Shown: in pieces, positions 44,636 to 52,967 of the stretch | Numbering within the stretch: the first letter of the stretch is position 1 | Layout: each line of letters begins with the position of its first letter | Assembly: GCF_030035605.1 (NCBI RefSeq) | Contig: NZ_CP106736.1 | Coordinates: forward strand, 186,001-250,000 | Direction of reading: 5' to 3' | Length of the DNA: 64,000 nucleotides | Origin: Silvimonas soli | GTDB taxonomy: Bacteria > Pseudomonadota > Gammaproteobacteria > Burkholderiales > Chitinibacteraceae | Position numbers and translations under genes: made by a program | The notes under the pieces: generated by a model | What the model was told of the DNA's origin: nothing | Databases searched by the model: none | The model's input: the letters and a program-made list of their open reading frames with translations, nothing else

Positions 44636-45301
44636 TCATTTACCCCACGCCGCCAATCGAGCGGGCAATGTGGTCATGTCATCAAAAACATCGCTGGCTC
44701 CGGCATCGCGCAAGCGCTGGGCGGCGGCGGGTTCGCCGTGCCGGGCACCGACAAAGCCAAGTACCACCAAGCCAGCAGCGCGGGCGGCAGTTACACCAGC
44801 CACACTGTCTTCCAGAACCAGACTGCTGGCCGGATCGGCCCCCAATCCAGCGCAAGCAGCACGATATAAATCCGGCGCCGGCTTGGGTCGCAAACCGCGA
44901 CCTGGGGTGTAGACCTGATCCGCAAACAGTGACCACAATCCGGCGTTTTTCAGGCCCGCTTCGACGCGAGACTGGCTGCTGTTGCTGGCCACCGCCAACG
45001 GCAAACCCACCGCAACCAGTGCATCGCGTACACCCCGAATCGACTGGGCTTCAGCAATGCAGCGTGCCTCCACCACCGATTCCAGATGCAGTGTTTCGGC
45101 ACGACTGAGCACCAACCCCATTTCCAGGGCGAGATCGTCAGCGATATGGCTCAAGGTCATGCCCAGGCGTGGTCGCAAAAAAGCATCCAGCTGGGCGCGG
45201 TCGGCGCGGTCAGACAAACCATCCAGAATCGCCGCCAGTGCTACGCTTTCACTATCCAGCAGCACGCCATCGCAATCGCAAATCAGGTGTTTCAGGGTCA
45301 T
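44636..45301 (-). CDS. HAD-IA phosphatase in the polyol operon
   Basis: A 221-aa HAD hydrolase starting MTLKHLICDCDGVLLDSE (motif I). Motif II is in VASNSSQSRVEAG, the Lys in KPAPDLYRAAC and the acidic motif in VLEDSVAGVTAARAAG. It resembles YfbT/YieH sugar-phosphate or 6-phosphogluconate phosphatases. The ATG overlaps the upstream permease stop (ATGA), so it belongs to the operon. A role in removing polyol phosphates is an inference. Confidence 0.88.
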   Translation of the reverse strand: MTLKHLICDCDGVLLDSESVALAAILDGLSDRADRAQLDAFLRPRLGMTLSHIADDLALEMGLVLSRAETLHLESVVEARCIAEAQSIRGVRDALVAVGLPLAVASNSSQSRVEAGLKNAGLWSLFADQVYTPGRGLRPKPAPDLYRAACAGLGADPASSLVLEDSVAGVTAARAAGLVVLGFVGARHGEPAAAQRLRDAGASDVFDDMTTLPARLAAWGK

Positions 45302-46110
45302 TTCACGGCCCCGAAAGTCATGCCGCGCACCAGTTGTTTTTGCGCCACCCAACCCAGGCAGAGAATCGGCATCACCGCCAGCAAAGACGCTGCGGACAAC
45401 TTGGCCCAGAACAGCCCTTCCGGATTGGAATACGAGGCAATGAACACGGTGAGCGGTGCGGCGCTGGAGCTGGAGAGGTTCAGACTCCAGAACGCTTCAT
45501 TCCATGACAGGATCACCAGAAGTAGCGCCGTCGAAGCCAAGCCAGGCAATGATGTAGGCAGCAGTAAATGCAGCATTTCCTGCCAGGCATTGGCGCCGTC
45601 AATGCGCGCCGCTTCGAGGATTTCTTTGGGCACTTCGTTGAAGTAGGTAAATGCCATCCACACTGCAATCGGCAGATTGATCAGGGTGTAAATGATCAGC
45701 AGGCCAGTCACGCTATCGAGCAAGCCCGCAGATTTGGCCAGCAGATAGATCGGAATCAACACGCCCACGGCGGGCATCATTTTGGTGGAGAGCATCCACA
45801 GCAGCGTTTTTTGTGCCCGCACACTGGGGAAGAAAGCCAGCGAATACGCGGCGGGCACGGCGATGATCAGCGACAAAATGGTGGAGCCAAACGAGACGAT
45901 CACCGAGTTGCTGACAAAGCTCAGATAGTGGCTGCGCTCAAACACTTCGTGAAAGCTCGACAACGTTGGCGTGAAGATCAAAGACAGCGTGTAGGCATCT
46001 TGTTCGGTTTTAAAGGCGGTGACGGCGATGATCAGAATCGGCAGAAAGATCACGAACGCCACAGCCCAGCCCAACACGCCCACCCAGATCGGGGATTTGG
46101 AGTCATTCAT
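45298..46110 (-). CDS. Polyol ABC transporter permease (MalG type)
   Basis: A 270-aa inner-membrane permease with six expected TM helices (first about 10-30). The EAA loop that docks the ATPase reads EVPKEILEAARIDGANAWQEMLHLLLP (about 180-206, shown in parts: EILEAARIDGAN). It overlaps the other permease gene by four bases and the HAD gene by four bases. Confidence 0.93.
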   Translation of the reverse strand: MNDSKSPIWVGVLGWAVAFVIFLPILIIAVTAFKTEQDAYTLSLIFTPTLSSFHEVFERSHYLSFVSNSVIVSFGSTILSLIIAVPAAYSLAFFPSVRAQKTLLWMLSTKMMPAVGVLIPIYLLAKSAGLLDSVTGLLIIYTLINLPIAVWMAFTYFNEVPKEILEAARIDGANAWQEMLHLLLPTSLPGLASTALLLVILSWNEAFWSLNLSSSSAAPLTVFIASYSNPEGLFWAKLSAASLLAVMPILCLGWVAQKQLVRGMTFGAVK

Positions 46111-47051
46111 TTTGCGTACTCCCCTTTAAGATTTTTGGCGAGCATGCGCACCAGGAAGAACGACACGATATTGGCCAGCACCACCGCGATCACCCCGCCT
46201 GCCGAGGCAATGCCGATATCAAATTGCTGCAAACCAATCGAGTAAATCAGCCAGGTTAGCGTGGTGGTTTCCGTGCCCGGCCCACCGGCGGTGGAGGTAA
46301 AGATTTCGGCAAAGATCGACAGCAAGAAGATGGTCTCGATCATGATCACCACGGCAATGGCGCGCGACAGGTGCGGCAGGGTGATGTAAACGAAGATGCG
46401 AATCGGCCCGGCACCATCCAGTTGCGCGGCTTCACGTTGCTCTGTGTCGAGCGATTGCAACGACGTGAGCAAAATCAAAAAGGCAAACGGCAACCATTGC
46501 CACGCCACCATCACAATCACCGACCACATCGGGTAATCGGCCAGCCAGTCGATCGGCTGCAGACCCAGATGGCGGAACACCCAGGCCCACAGGCCATAAA
46601 CCGGGTGCAGGATCATGTTCTTCCAGATCAGCGCGCTGACCGTGGGCATCACAAAAAAAGGCGCGATAACGAGGAGTCGAGCAATACCGCGGCCAAAAAA
46701 AGGTTGGTCAAACAGCACCGCCACCAGCGTGCCGCCGACTACGGAGATACCCAATACGCTGCCAATCAGCAGCAAGGTGCGGCCTATCGAGGGCCAGAAC
46801 GTGGGGTCTTGCAGCAGATATTTGTAGTTATCCAGCCCGACAAAGCCGGTTTGGTCCGGGCTTAACAGGTTGTAACGAATGACCGAGAAATATAGCGTCA
46901 TGGCCAGCGGCACGATCATCCACAAAAACAGGATGGCGACCGAAGGTGTCAGCAGCAACTTGGCCAGCGGGTTGCTAGCGCGGCGGCGTGGCAGCGGCGC
47001 GGCTTTGGTCGGCGCATCCACCGGTAACGCGTTGAGGACATGTTGAGTCAT
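46107..47051 (-). CDS. Polyol ABC transporter permease (MalF type)
   Basis: A 314-aa permease with a basic N-terminal tail, then six TM helices (about 30-55 first). The EAA loop segment EQREAAQLDGAGPIRIF lies at about residues 210-226. It forms the membrane channel with the MalG-type partner, whose gene overlaps its stop. It lies 99 bp after the binding-protein gene. The pair resembles SmoF-SmoG/MtlF-MtlG of polyol importers. Confidence 0.93.
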   Translation of the reverse strand: MTQHVLNALPVDAPTKAAPLPRRRASNPLAKLLLTPSVAILFLWMIVPLAMTLYFSVIRYNLLSPDQTGFVGLDNYKYLLQDPTFWPSIGRTLLLIGSVLGISVVGGTLVAVLFDQPFFGRGIARLLVIAPFFVMPTVSALIWKNMILHPVYGLWAWVFRHLGLQPIDWLADYPMWSVIVMVAWQWLPFAFLILLTSLQSLDTEQREAAQLDGAGPIRIFVYITLPHLSRAIAVVIMIETIFLLSIFAEIFTSTAGGPGTETTTLTWLIYSIGLQQFDIGIASAGGVIAVVLANIVSFFLVRMLAKNLKGEYAK

Positions 47052-47150
47052 GGGAATACCTTTTGAGGCTCAAATCAGGCAGGTCCGTCCGGGGTGAATC
47101 AGGCATGCATTCCATGCATCCCCAATCCACCCCAACCAGGAACGGGATGC

Positions 47151-48461
47151 TTACTTCAGATAACCCGCCTGACGCATGGCCCGCTCAGTCGACGCTTGCG
47201 CTGCCTTGAGTGCAGCGTCCACTGTGCTCTTGCCGGTTAGCGCGCCTGCAACCTGCTGCCCCACTACCGTACCGATCGACTGGAACTCAGGAATGGTGGC
47301 GAACTGCACCCCGATATAAGGCACTTTCTGCACCGTGGCATCGGTCGGGTTGGCGGTCTTGATGGCGTTCAGAACAAACCCGGCAAATGGCGCAGCTTTT
47401 TGGTAATCCGCCGAGGCGTAAGTGGATTCACGCGTACCGGACGGCACCGAAGCCCAACCCAGGTCTTTCGCTACGAGCTGGATGTATTCCTTGCTGGTCG
47501 CCCAGGCAGCAAATTTCTGGGCGGCATCCTGGTTCCTGGAAGATTTCGGGATAGCCAGCGACCACATCCACTGCCAGTGATTGCCTTTCGGTGAAGTGCC
47601 AATTGGCGCCTGAGCGAAGGCAACTTTGTCAGACACTTTGGATTCTTTGCCGTTGTACAACATGCCAGCAGCTACAGTAGCGTCAATCCACATGGCACAC
47701 TTGCCGCTACCAAACAGCACCAGGTTTTCATTGAAACCGTTGGCACTGGCACCCGGAGGGCCGTATTTGTTCAGGATATCCACGTAAGTGGTCACGGCTT
47801 TTTTCCACTGCGGCGTATCAATAGTCGGGTTCCACTTCTCATCAAACCAGCGGCCACCAAAGGTATTCACCATGGTGCCGACCAGCGCCATGTTCTCGCC
47901 CCAACCCGCCTGGCCACGCAAGCAGATGCCATACATGCCATTGGCTTTATCGGTCAGTTTTTCGGCAAACCCGCTAATATCCGTCCAGGTGGGTTGATCC
48001 GGCATTTTCAGACCCTTGGCATCGAACAAGTCTTTGCGATAGTAGGTCATTGAACTTTCGGCATAGAACGGCACGGCGTAGAGCTTGCCGTTGAGCGAAA
48101 GACCATCGCGCACCGGTTTGATGACGTCATTTACGTCATAGCTTGCGGGCAGATTTAGTGGGGACAACCAGTTTTTCTTGGCCCAGATTGGTGTTTCATA
48201 TGCGCCGATGGTCATCAGATCAAACTGGCCACTACCGGTGGCAATATCGGTGGTAACCCGCTGGCGCAGCACGTTTTCTTCCAGCGTGACCCACTTGAGC
48301 TGGATGTCCGGATTGGCGGCTTCAAACTGCTTCGAGAGCTTTTGCAGTTCGATCATGTCAGGGTTGTTGATGGTGGCAATCGTCACCGTTGCGGCGCTAG
48401 CCAAGCCAGCGGCAGCAAAGGTGGCGGCGCTCAGGGCGCAAATCAGGGTATTGCGTTTCAT
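47151..48461 (-). CDS. Polyol ABC transporter substrate-binding protein
   Basis: Periplasmic binding protein of 436 aa, the SmoE/MtlE length. Signal peptide about residues 1-23 (MKRNTLICALSAATFAAAG...). The mature part has the family start IATINNPDMIELQKLSKQFE and TIGAYETPIWAKKNWL. GGAGAGA lies before the ATG at 48461; an upstream in-frame start would bury the signal. It heads the polyol operon. Ligand (arabinitol, mannitol, sorbitol) is not determined by sequence alone. Confidence 0.92.
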   Translation of the reverse strand: MKRNTLICALSAATFAAAGLASAATVTIATINNPDMIELQKLSKQFEAANPDIQLKWVTLEENVLRQRVTTDIATGSGQFDLMTIGAYETPIWAKKNWLSPLNLPASYDVNDVIKPVRDGLSLNGKLYAVPFYAESSMTYYRKDLFDAKGLKMPDQPTWTDISGFAEKLTDKANGMYGICLRGQAGWGENMALVGTMVNTFGGRWFDEKWNPTIDTPQWKKAVTTYVDILNKYGPPGASANGFNENLVLFGSGKCAMWIDATVAAGMLYNGKESKVSDKVAFAQAPIGTSPKGNHWQWMWSLAIPKSSRNQDAAQKFAAWATSKEYIQLVAKDLGWASVPSGTRESTYASADYQKAAPFAGFVLNAIKTANPTDATVQKVPYIGVQFATIPEFQSIGTVVGQQVAGALTGKSTVDAALKAAQASTERAMRQAGYLK

Positions 48462-48701
48462 GCTTGTCTCTCCAAACGTTTTAACGTTGAGCGGCTGGCT
48501 GCTGACGACACTGGCAATGCGAACCCGCATCACCACGCCCCGCTCTGGTGCGCCACACCTGCTCTCCTGCTTTTAGCTTTACCGCTTTTCGACTTTGGTA
48601 TTTGCGCGGGCCGTATCGCCGTTGGCGCAATCAAACACAGGCACATCGCTTGATTTCTGGCATGCAGAAAATCACTTCCCTCTTTAAGCCTGCAGATCAC
48701 T

Positions 48702-48730
48702 GCAAAATCGGCATTTTTTGCTGATTTTGC
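48702..48730. promoter_or_regulatory. Inverted repeat GCAAAATCGGCA / TGCTGATTTTGC
   Basis: Twelve-base arms (48702-48713 and 48719-48730) with one mismatch around TTTTT. It lies 241 bp before the binding-protein start; candidate operator or terminator-like hairpin. Confidence 0.5.
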
Positions 48731-48789
48731 TAGCAACCTGGTACTACCGATGGCGCCCACTGGCTATTTGGCAGAACCGTTTATCGCCA

Positions 48790-48819
48790 TCGCGTAGTGA
48801 GCAATTAATCACTACGCGA
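48790..48819. promoter_or_regulatory. Perfect 11-bp inverted repeat, candidate operator
   Basis: TCGCGTAGTGA (48790-48800) and TCACTACGCGA (48809-48819), 8-base AT-rich spacer GCAATTAA. Exact symmetry and central position in the divergent gap fit a regulator site. Confidence 0.6.
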
Positions 48820-48853
48820 GCAAATAATCAGACAGGACTTAATCCATGTCAAG

Positions 48854-48878
48854 CATTTGCCCACAATTAGAGCAAATG
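48854..48878. promoter_or_regulatory. Inverted repeat CATTTGC / GCAAATG
   Basis: Seven-base perfect arms with an 11-base AT-rich spacer, 135 bp before the regulator start. Candidate autoregulatory site. Confidence 0.45.
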
Positions 48879-49013
48879 CAACTAAAATGCACCCAATTGG
48901 CGCCAGCCCCAAGACGCCGCCACACCCCACCCCAATCTCAGCGCTTGCAGTTACAATCGGCACAGCAAAAACCACCGCAAACCAAAGCGGGCCGGGCATT
49001 TCGAGGAAAGGCG

Positions 49014-49967
49014 ATGTCAAGACAGCAAGAAAAACTGGATCAAGCCGCACGGGCAGCGTGGATGTATTACGTGGCCAACAACACGCAAAACGAGATCGCC
49101 GACCACTTGGGGATTTCCCGACAGATGGCACAGCGGCTGGTGGCGTATGCGGTGGAACAAGGTCTGGTGCATGTACGCATCGAACACGGCATTACCGATT
49201 GCCTGGCACTGGCCGAGGCCATGAAAGCGCGTTTTGGCTTGAGCTTGTGCCGGGTCGTTCCGGCGACGGATCGGGACTCGGAAGGTTTACGGCGCATGCT
49301 GGCCGTGGCTGGCGCCGAAGTGATGACGCAGTTTTTGCAGTCAGAAACGCCAATCGTAGTGAATCTGGGATCGGGCCGGACGCTCAAGGCGGTGATTGAT
49401 GAGCTGACGGATATAGACCGCCCGCAGCACCGGATTGTGTCGATGGTGGGCGCAATTGCGACTGATGGCGCATCCAACCGTTATGACGTGGCGTTACGCA
49501 CAGCCGAGAAAACCCGCAGCAAATATTTCATGTTGCCCGCGCCGTTGATTGCCGACAGCGCAGAAGACTGCCGCCAGTGGTGCAGCCATCGCGTATATCG
49601 CGTGGTGAGCGAGTTATCAGCCCACGCCGATGTCACTTTTATCGGGATTGGTTCAGTCGGGCCGGGCTGCCCGCTGGAAGAAGATGGCTTTTTGTCTGCG
49701 GAGGAAATTTCACAACTAGTCACCGACGGTGCAGCTGGCGAAATTATTGGCCACGCGGTGGATCACAACGGCCGCCCTGTTTCATCGGCCATTACGGACC
49801 GCGTCACCAGCTTGCAACTACCCACATCCGCAGATCGCCCGGTGATTGCTTTTGCTGGCGGTGAAAGCAAATACGCAGCGCTCAATGCCGCCTTGCGTGG
49901 GCAGTGGTTGTCGGGGCTGGTGACGGATGAAGCGTCCGCCCGGCAGGCATTGGCGATGCCGGCGTGA
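49014..49967 (+). CDS. SorC-family sugar-binding transcriptional regulator
   Basis: A 317-aa regulator. An N-terminal HTH (ARAAWMYYVANNTQNEIADH, then LGISRQMAQRLV) is followed by the SorC sugar-binding domain (about 60-317; VNLGSGRTLKAVI, FIGIGSVGPGCPL). The start at 49014 has GAGGAAAGG upstream; a longer reading adds low-complexity residues. SorC proteins such as DalR of Klebsiella respond to sugar ligands or sugar phosphates. It is divergent from the polyol operon and most likely controls it. DNA-binding mode is inferred. Confidence 0.92.
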   Translation: MSRQQEKLDQAARAAWMYYVANNTQNEIADHLGISRQMAQRLVAYAVEQGLVHVRIEHGITDCLALAEAMKARFGLSLCRVVPATDRDSEGLRRMLAVAGAEVMTQFLQSETPIVVNLGSGRTLKAVIDELTDIDRPQHRIVSMVGAIATDGASNRYDVALRTAEKTRSKYFMLPAPLIADSAEDCRQWCSHRVYRVVSELSAHADVTFIGIGSVGPGCPLEEDGFLSAEEISQLVTDGAAGEIIGHAVDHNGRPVSSAITDRVTSLQLPTSADRPVIAFAGGESKYAALNAALRGQWLSGLVTDEASARQALAMPA

Positions 49968-49969
49968 TT

Positions 49970-50058
49970 CGTAGGGTGGATTCGCGTAGCAATCCACCAA
50001 CCGCATCTGTATGACACGAAGGGCTAAGGTGGATTGTCGCCATGCGCCAAATCCACCC
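49970..50058. repeat. GTAGGGTGGATT-type repeat pair
   Basis: TCGTAGGGTGGATTCGCG with AATCCACC closing the first unit (to about 50000). An inverted-like second unit runs GGTGGATTGTCGCC ... AATCCACCC (50027-50058). A related pair lies at 59082-59159. Confidence 0.75.
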
Positions 50059-50090
50059 GACAGGATCAGAGCAAGCGACGCCTCACCCCT

Positions 50091-50585
50091 TCAATCCAGC
50101 GCAATTTCCGTCAGCGACACCCCAAGATAATCCGCCAGTACTTCCACCACCAGATTGTGGTCCTCACGCTGTGCCAAGCCAGACACGATGACGCTGCCAA
50201 CACATCCAGCCCCACGCACCAGTAGCGGAAAGGCACCGCCGTTGGTGGCGTAATCAATCAGCGGCACGCCGATTTTCTCGGTTAGCGTAATACCCTGCTG
50301 GCGATTGCCCTGACCCACACCGTAGGTACTGCGGTGATAAAGCTCGACCACATTACGCTTGCGCCGAACCCAATCATCATTGACCGGCGTGGTGCCGGGT
50401 AAGGACGAATAGAACAAACGCTGGCCATTCATGGTGATTTCAATTGTCACCGGCGCTTTGCGCTCTACCGCTACCTGGCGCAATTTCGACCCCAACTCCC
50501 ACGCGGTGTGGGCGTCAAACGCCGTAAATTGCAGCGCGGCTTCCTGCTTGGCGATCTGCGCCAGATCGCGTTCAAAATCGGGCAT
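50091..50585 (-). CDS. UPF0303/haem-degrading-domain (GlcG/HbpS-like) protein
   Basis: A 164-aa soluble protein of the Haem_degrading (DUF336) group. Segments: AAWELGSKLRQ-like FDAHTAWELGSKLR, VTIEITMNGQRLFYSSLPGT and the C-terminal GGAFPLLVRGAGCVGSVIVSG. HbpS and PduO-C relatives bind haem or cobalamin, while UPF0303 members are uncharacterised. It is 10 bp after the Gfo/Idh gene and probably ends that operon. Confidence 0.82.
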   Translation of the reverse strand: MPDFERDLAQIAKQEAALQFTAFDAHTAWELGSKLRQVAVERKAPVTIEITMNGQRLFYSSLPGTTPVNDDWVRRKRNVVELYHRSTYGVGQGNRQQGITLTEKIGVPLIDYATNGGAFPLLVRGAGCVGSVIVSGLAQREDHNLVVEVLADYLGVSLTEIALD

Positions 50586-50595
50586 TCACTTCCCC

Positions 50596-51633
50596 TTAAG
50601 CCGAAAACGGCATTTCGCGTTGCGTGCTGGCACAGACCTGCACCAGTTCAATGATGGCCATGACTTGTGCGGCTTCTGTCGCGGGCACCGGGTTGGGCTT
50701 ACCCTCAGCGATGGCGGCATGAATACCCGCGTAGTAATGACGATAATCGCCGATTGCCGTCGGTACCGGGTGAGTTTCTTCGATGTCATTCACACTGACA
50801 ATGCGCAAACCATCCAGAGTATCCACGCCCCACTGTGCATCACCCGGCTGCCCGCCCGCTTTTAGTTGGGATTCCTGGGTATCCAGCCCTTGCTTGATAA
50901 AGCTGCTTTTGGTGCCGTGCATTACATAGCGCGGGCCGCCGGATACCAGGCAGCTGCCATGCAGTATCACGCGCAAGCCTTCGTAGCGCAGGATCACGTG
51001 AAAGTAATCTGTTGCCACTGCCTCATCACGCAGGCACGCCAGATCACCATAGACCGCATCGGGCACGCCAAACAGTTGCAATGCCTGATCAACCAGGTGC
51101 GGCCCCAAGTCGTACCACAGACCGTTACCCAAACCGGCGGATTCGCGCCAGCGTTGACGCACCACCGGGCGAAAGCGGTCGAAGTGCGATTCGAAGTGCA
51201 CCACGCGCCCCAAGTCATCATTGGCCAGCAGGCGTTTTACCGTGAGGAAGTCGGCATCCCAGCGCCGATTATGAAATACCGACAGCACTTTGCCCGCCGC
51301 TGCGGCTTGGGCGATCAACGCATTCGCTTCAGCCAGAGTGGTAGTAAATGGCTTGTCGACCACCACGTGCTTGCCTGCCGCGAGCGCGGAGCTAGCCAGC
51401 GAATAATGTTTGTCATTGGGCGCGGCGATCACCACCAGATCAATTGCCGGGTCCGCCAACACTTGTGCGGCATCGGCAACGACTTGAGTCTCCGGCCAGT
51501 CCGCATGAACCTTGGCAGCATCACTGGACACCACCGTTGCCAGGCGCAAGCCAGGAATGCTGACGATCAATGGAGCATGGAAAGTTTTACCGGCATAGCC
51601 ATAGCCGATCAGTGCGACATTAAGTCGATTCAT
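50596..51633 (-). CDS. Gfo/Idh/MocA-family oxidoreductase
   Basis: NAD(P)-dependent sugar or inositol-like dehydrogenase, 345 aa. Rossmann motif LIGYGYAGKTFHAP at the N-terminus, the EKP-type motif as VVDKPFTTTLAEA and the C-terminal substrate domain with DLGPHLVDQALQLFG. This resembles YdgJ/YhhX-like enzymes. Its start overlaps the DeoR stop (ATGA). Substrate unknown; the DeoR partner suggests sugar metabolism. Confidence 0.88.
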   Translation of the reverse strand: MNRLNVALIGYGYAGKTFHAPLIVSIPGLRLATVVSSDAAKVHADWPETQVVADAAQVLADPAIDLVVIAAPNDKHYSLASSALAAGKHVVVDKPFTTTLAEANALIAQAAAAGKVLSVFHNRRWDADFLTVKRLLANDDLGRVVHFESHFDRFRPVVRQRWRESAGLGNGLWYDLGPHLVDQALQLFGVPDAVYGDLACLRDEAVATDYFHVILRYEGLRVILHGSCLVSGGPRYVMHGTKSSFIKQGLDTQESQLKAGGQPGDAQWGVDTLDGLRIVSVNDIEETHPVPTAIGDYRHYYAGIHAAIAEGKPNPVPATEAAQVMAIIELVQVCASTQREMPFSA

Positions 51634-52394
51634 GCGGTTTTCTCCTGAGTGTGAGACGGCACCAGCAGCTGCAAGCCAGCGGGCTGAGTTTGCCAGGCCG
51701 GATTGCGATCGGTGAACCAATGCTTGAAATTTGCAATATCGGCCACGAAAAATGGCTCATTGCGATTGATCTTGCTGTGATCTGCCACCAACAGCGCGTT
51801 GGCGCTACCACTGAGCATGGCACGTTTCACAGCGGCATCGTCGGCTTCGCTCGCTGTAACACCAAGGCGTTCATGCACGGCACAAGCCCCCATAATCGCC
51901 CAGTCGGCGCGATACCCGGCAATCTGTTGTAGCGTGTCGCTGCCACTAAACAATCGCTGCCGTGCATCCCAGACACCACCCGCCAGAATCAAGCGGATAT
52001 TGGTTTTATCGCCCAAGACCACGGCCACGTCCAGCGCGTGGGTGATCACGGTAAGTGGCATATCCGGCAACGCCTGCGCCACCGCCAATACGCTCTGACC
52101 GGCGTCCAGCAGCAGAGTTTGATGCGGCAAGATATGGGCGACGGCGGCTTGCGCCAATTGCGTTTTGATCTGGGGCAGCACATCTGCGCGCTGCGTGCGG
52201 GCCATGCGCGGCACATCAAGGGACACAGCGCCGCCATGGGTTTTTTGCAGATAACCTTGCTCATCCAGCGTGCGCAAATCGCGCCGAATGGTGTCGTCGG
52301 AAACCTGCAGGCGCAGCGCAAGATCGGCCACAGTGGCGCGCCCTGCTTCGGCGAGCCAATCGAGAATGCGTTGATGACGTTCTTCGGTAAACAT
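51630..52394 (-). CDS. DeoR/GlpR-family transcriptional regulator
   Basis: A 254-aa repressor-type regulator. The N-terminal winged HTH begins MFTEERHQRILDWLAEAGRA and has SDDTIRRDLRTLDEQGYL with the typical THGGAV turn. A DeoR sensor domain (about 75-250) for sugar phosphates follows, with ILAGGVWDARQRLFSG. The start at 52394 matches the family; another Met is 8 codons upstream. It is translationally coupled to the Gfo/Idh gene, its likely target. Confidence 0.9.
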   Translation of the reverse strand: MFTEERHQRILDWLAEAGRATVADLALRLQVSDDTIRRDLRTLDEQGYLQKTHGGAVSLDVPRMARTQRADVLPQIKTQLAQAAVAHILPHQTLLLDAGQSVLAVAQALPDMPLTVITHALDVAVVLGDKTNIRLILAGGVWDARQRLFSGSDTLQQIAGYRADWAIMGACAVHERLGVTASEADDAAVKRAMLSGSANALLVADHSKINRNEPFFVADIANFKHWFTDRNPAWQTQPAGLQLLVPSHTQEKTA

Positions 52395-52486
52395 GTAGGC
52401 AATAGTAAAACCCGGCATGTGGTTTTGCAAATTTATTCTGTTATTTGCGGTTTTGTGCGGAAAATACGCTATGCGAGGCAGCCAAC

Positions 52487-52942
52487 TTATGCGGTAACGT
52501 CCGGCAGGCACCAGAGCAATTGCGCCTTCTCGTCTGTCCGACCGAACAATACGGCGTTCTGTGCGAAGCGCTCACCCCAAGCTCGCGCAATGACCTCGTC
52601 CACACCCAGCACCAGCGCGGACGGTTCAGCCTGCCATTGGCCATCATCAGCCTCGCCTGCACCCTCAAACAGCGTGAGCCCGGCAGCGCGGATGGCATCC
52701 AGCAGATTTTGGTGTAGTGCCAGATTTTCGTAGTGACACAATGCGGCGGCAGACCACGGATTACAGGCGGAGATAAACATCCAGCTGCTGACGGCATGCT
52801 GGTTTAAAACTATATCTAGATCGGAATGGCTTTGATCCGCCCGCAACGTCAGCCCGAGGACCGGGACGACGTAACGGGTGGCGCGATAGGCGGCCTCAAA
52901 TGCCGCCTTCGCTGCAGATAACGTGGGCGCGGCCACGGTCAT
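52487..52942 (-). CDS. DUF3293 protein
   Basis: A 151-aa soluble protein. The motif FISACNPWS, then LLDAIRAAGLTLFEGAG and WQAEPSALVLGVDEVIARAWGERFAQNAVLFG, matches DUF3293, a small family in proteobacteria without known function. It lies 25 bp after suhB and is probably in its operon, and 92 bp before the DeoR gene. Confidence 0.75.
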   Translation of the reverse strand: MTVAAPTLSAAKAAFEAAYRATRYVVPVLGLTLRADQSHSDLDIVLNQHAVSSWMFISACNPWSAAALCHYENLALHQNLLDAIRAAGLTLFEGAGEADDGQWQAEPSALVLGVDEVIARAWGERFAQNAVLFGRTDEKAQLLWCLPDVTA

Positions 52943-52967
52943 CGTCTTTATGAAATAACTGCGTGGC

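Larger units (their letters stand above)
48462..49013. promoter_or_regulatory. 552-bp divergent control region of the polyol locus
   Basis: Lies between the binding-protein gene (minus) and the SorC regulator (plus). It holds three inverted repeats (listed separately) between 48702 and 48878 and no convincing gene. SorC regulators usually act on sites in such gaps. Confidence 0.7.
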
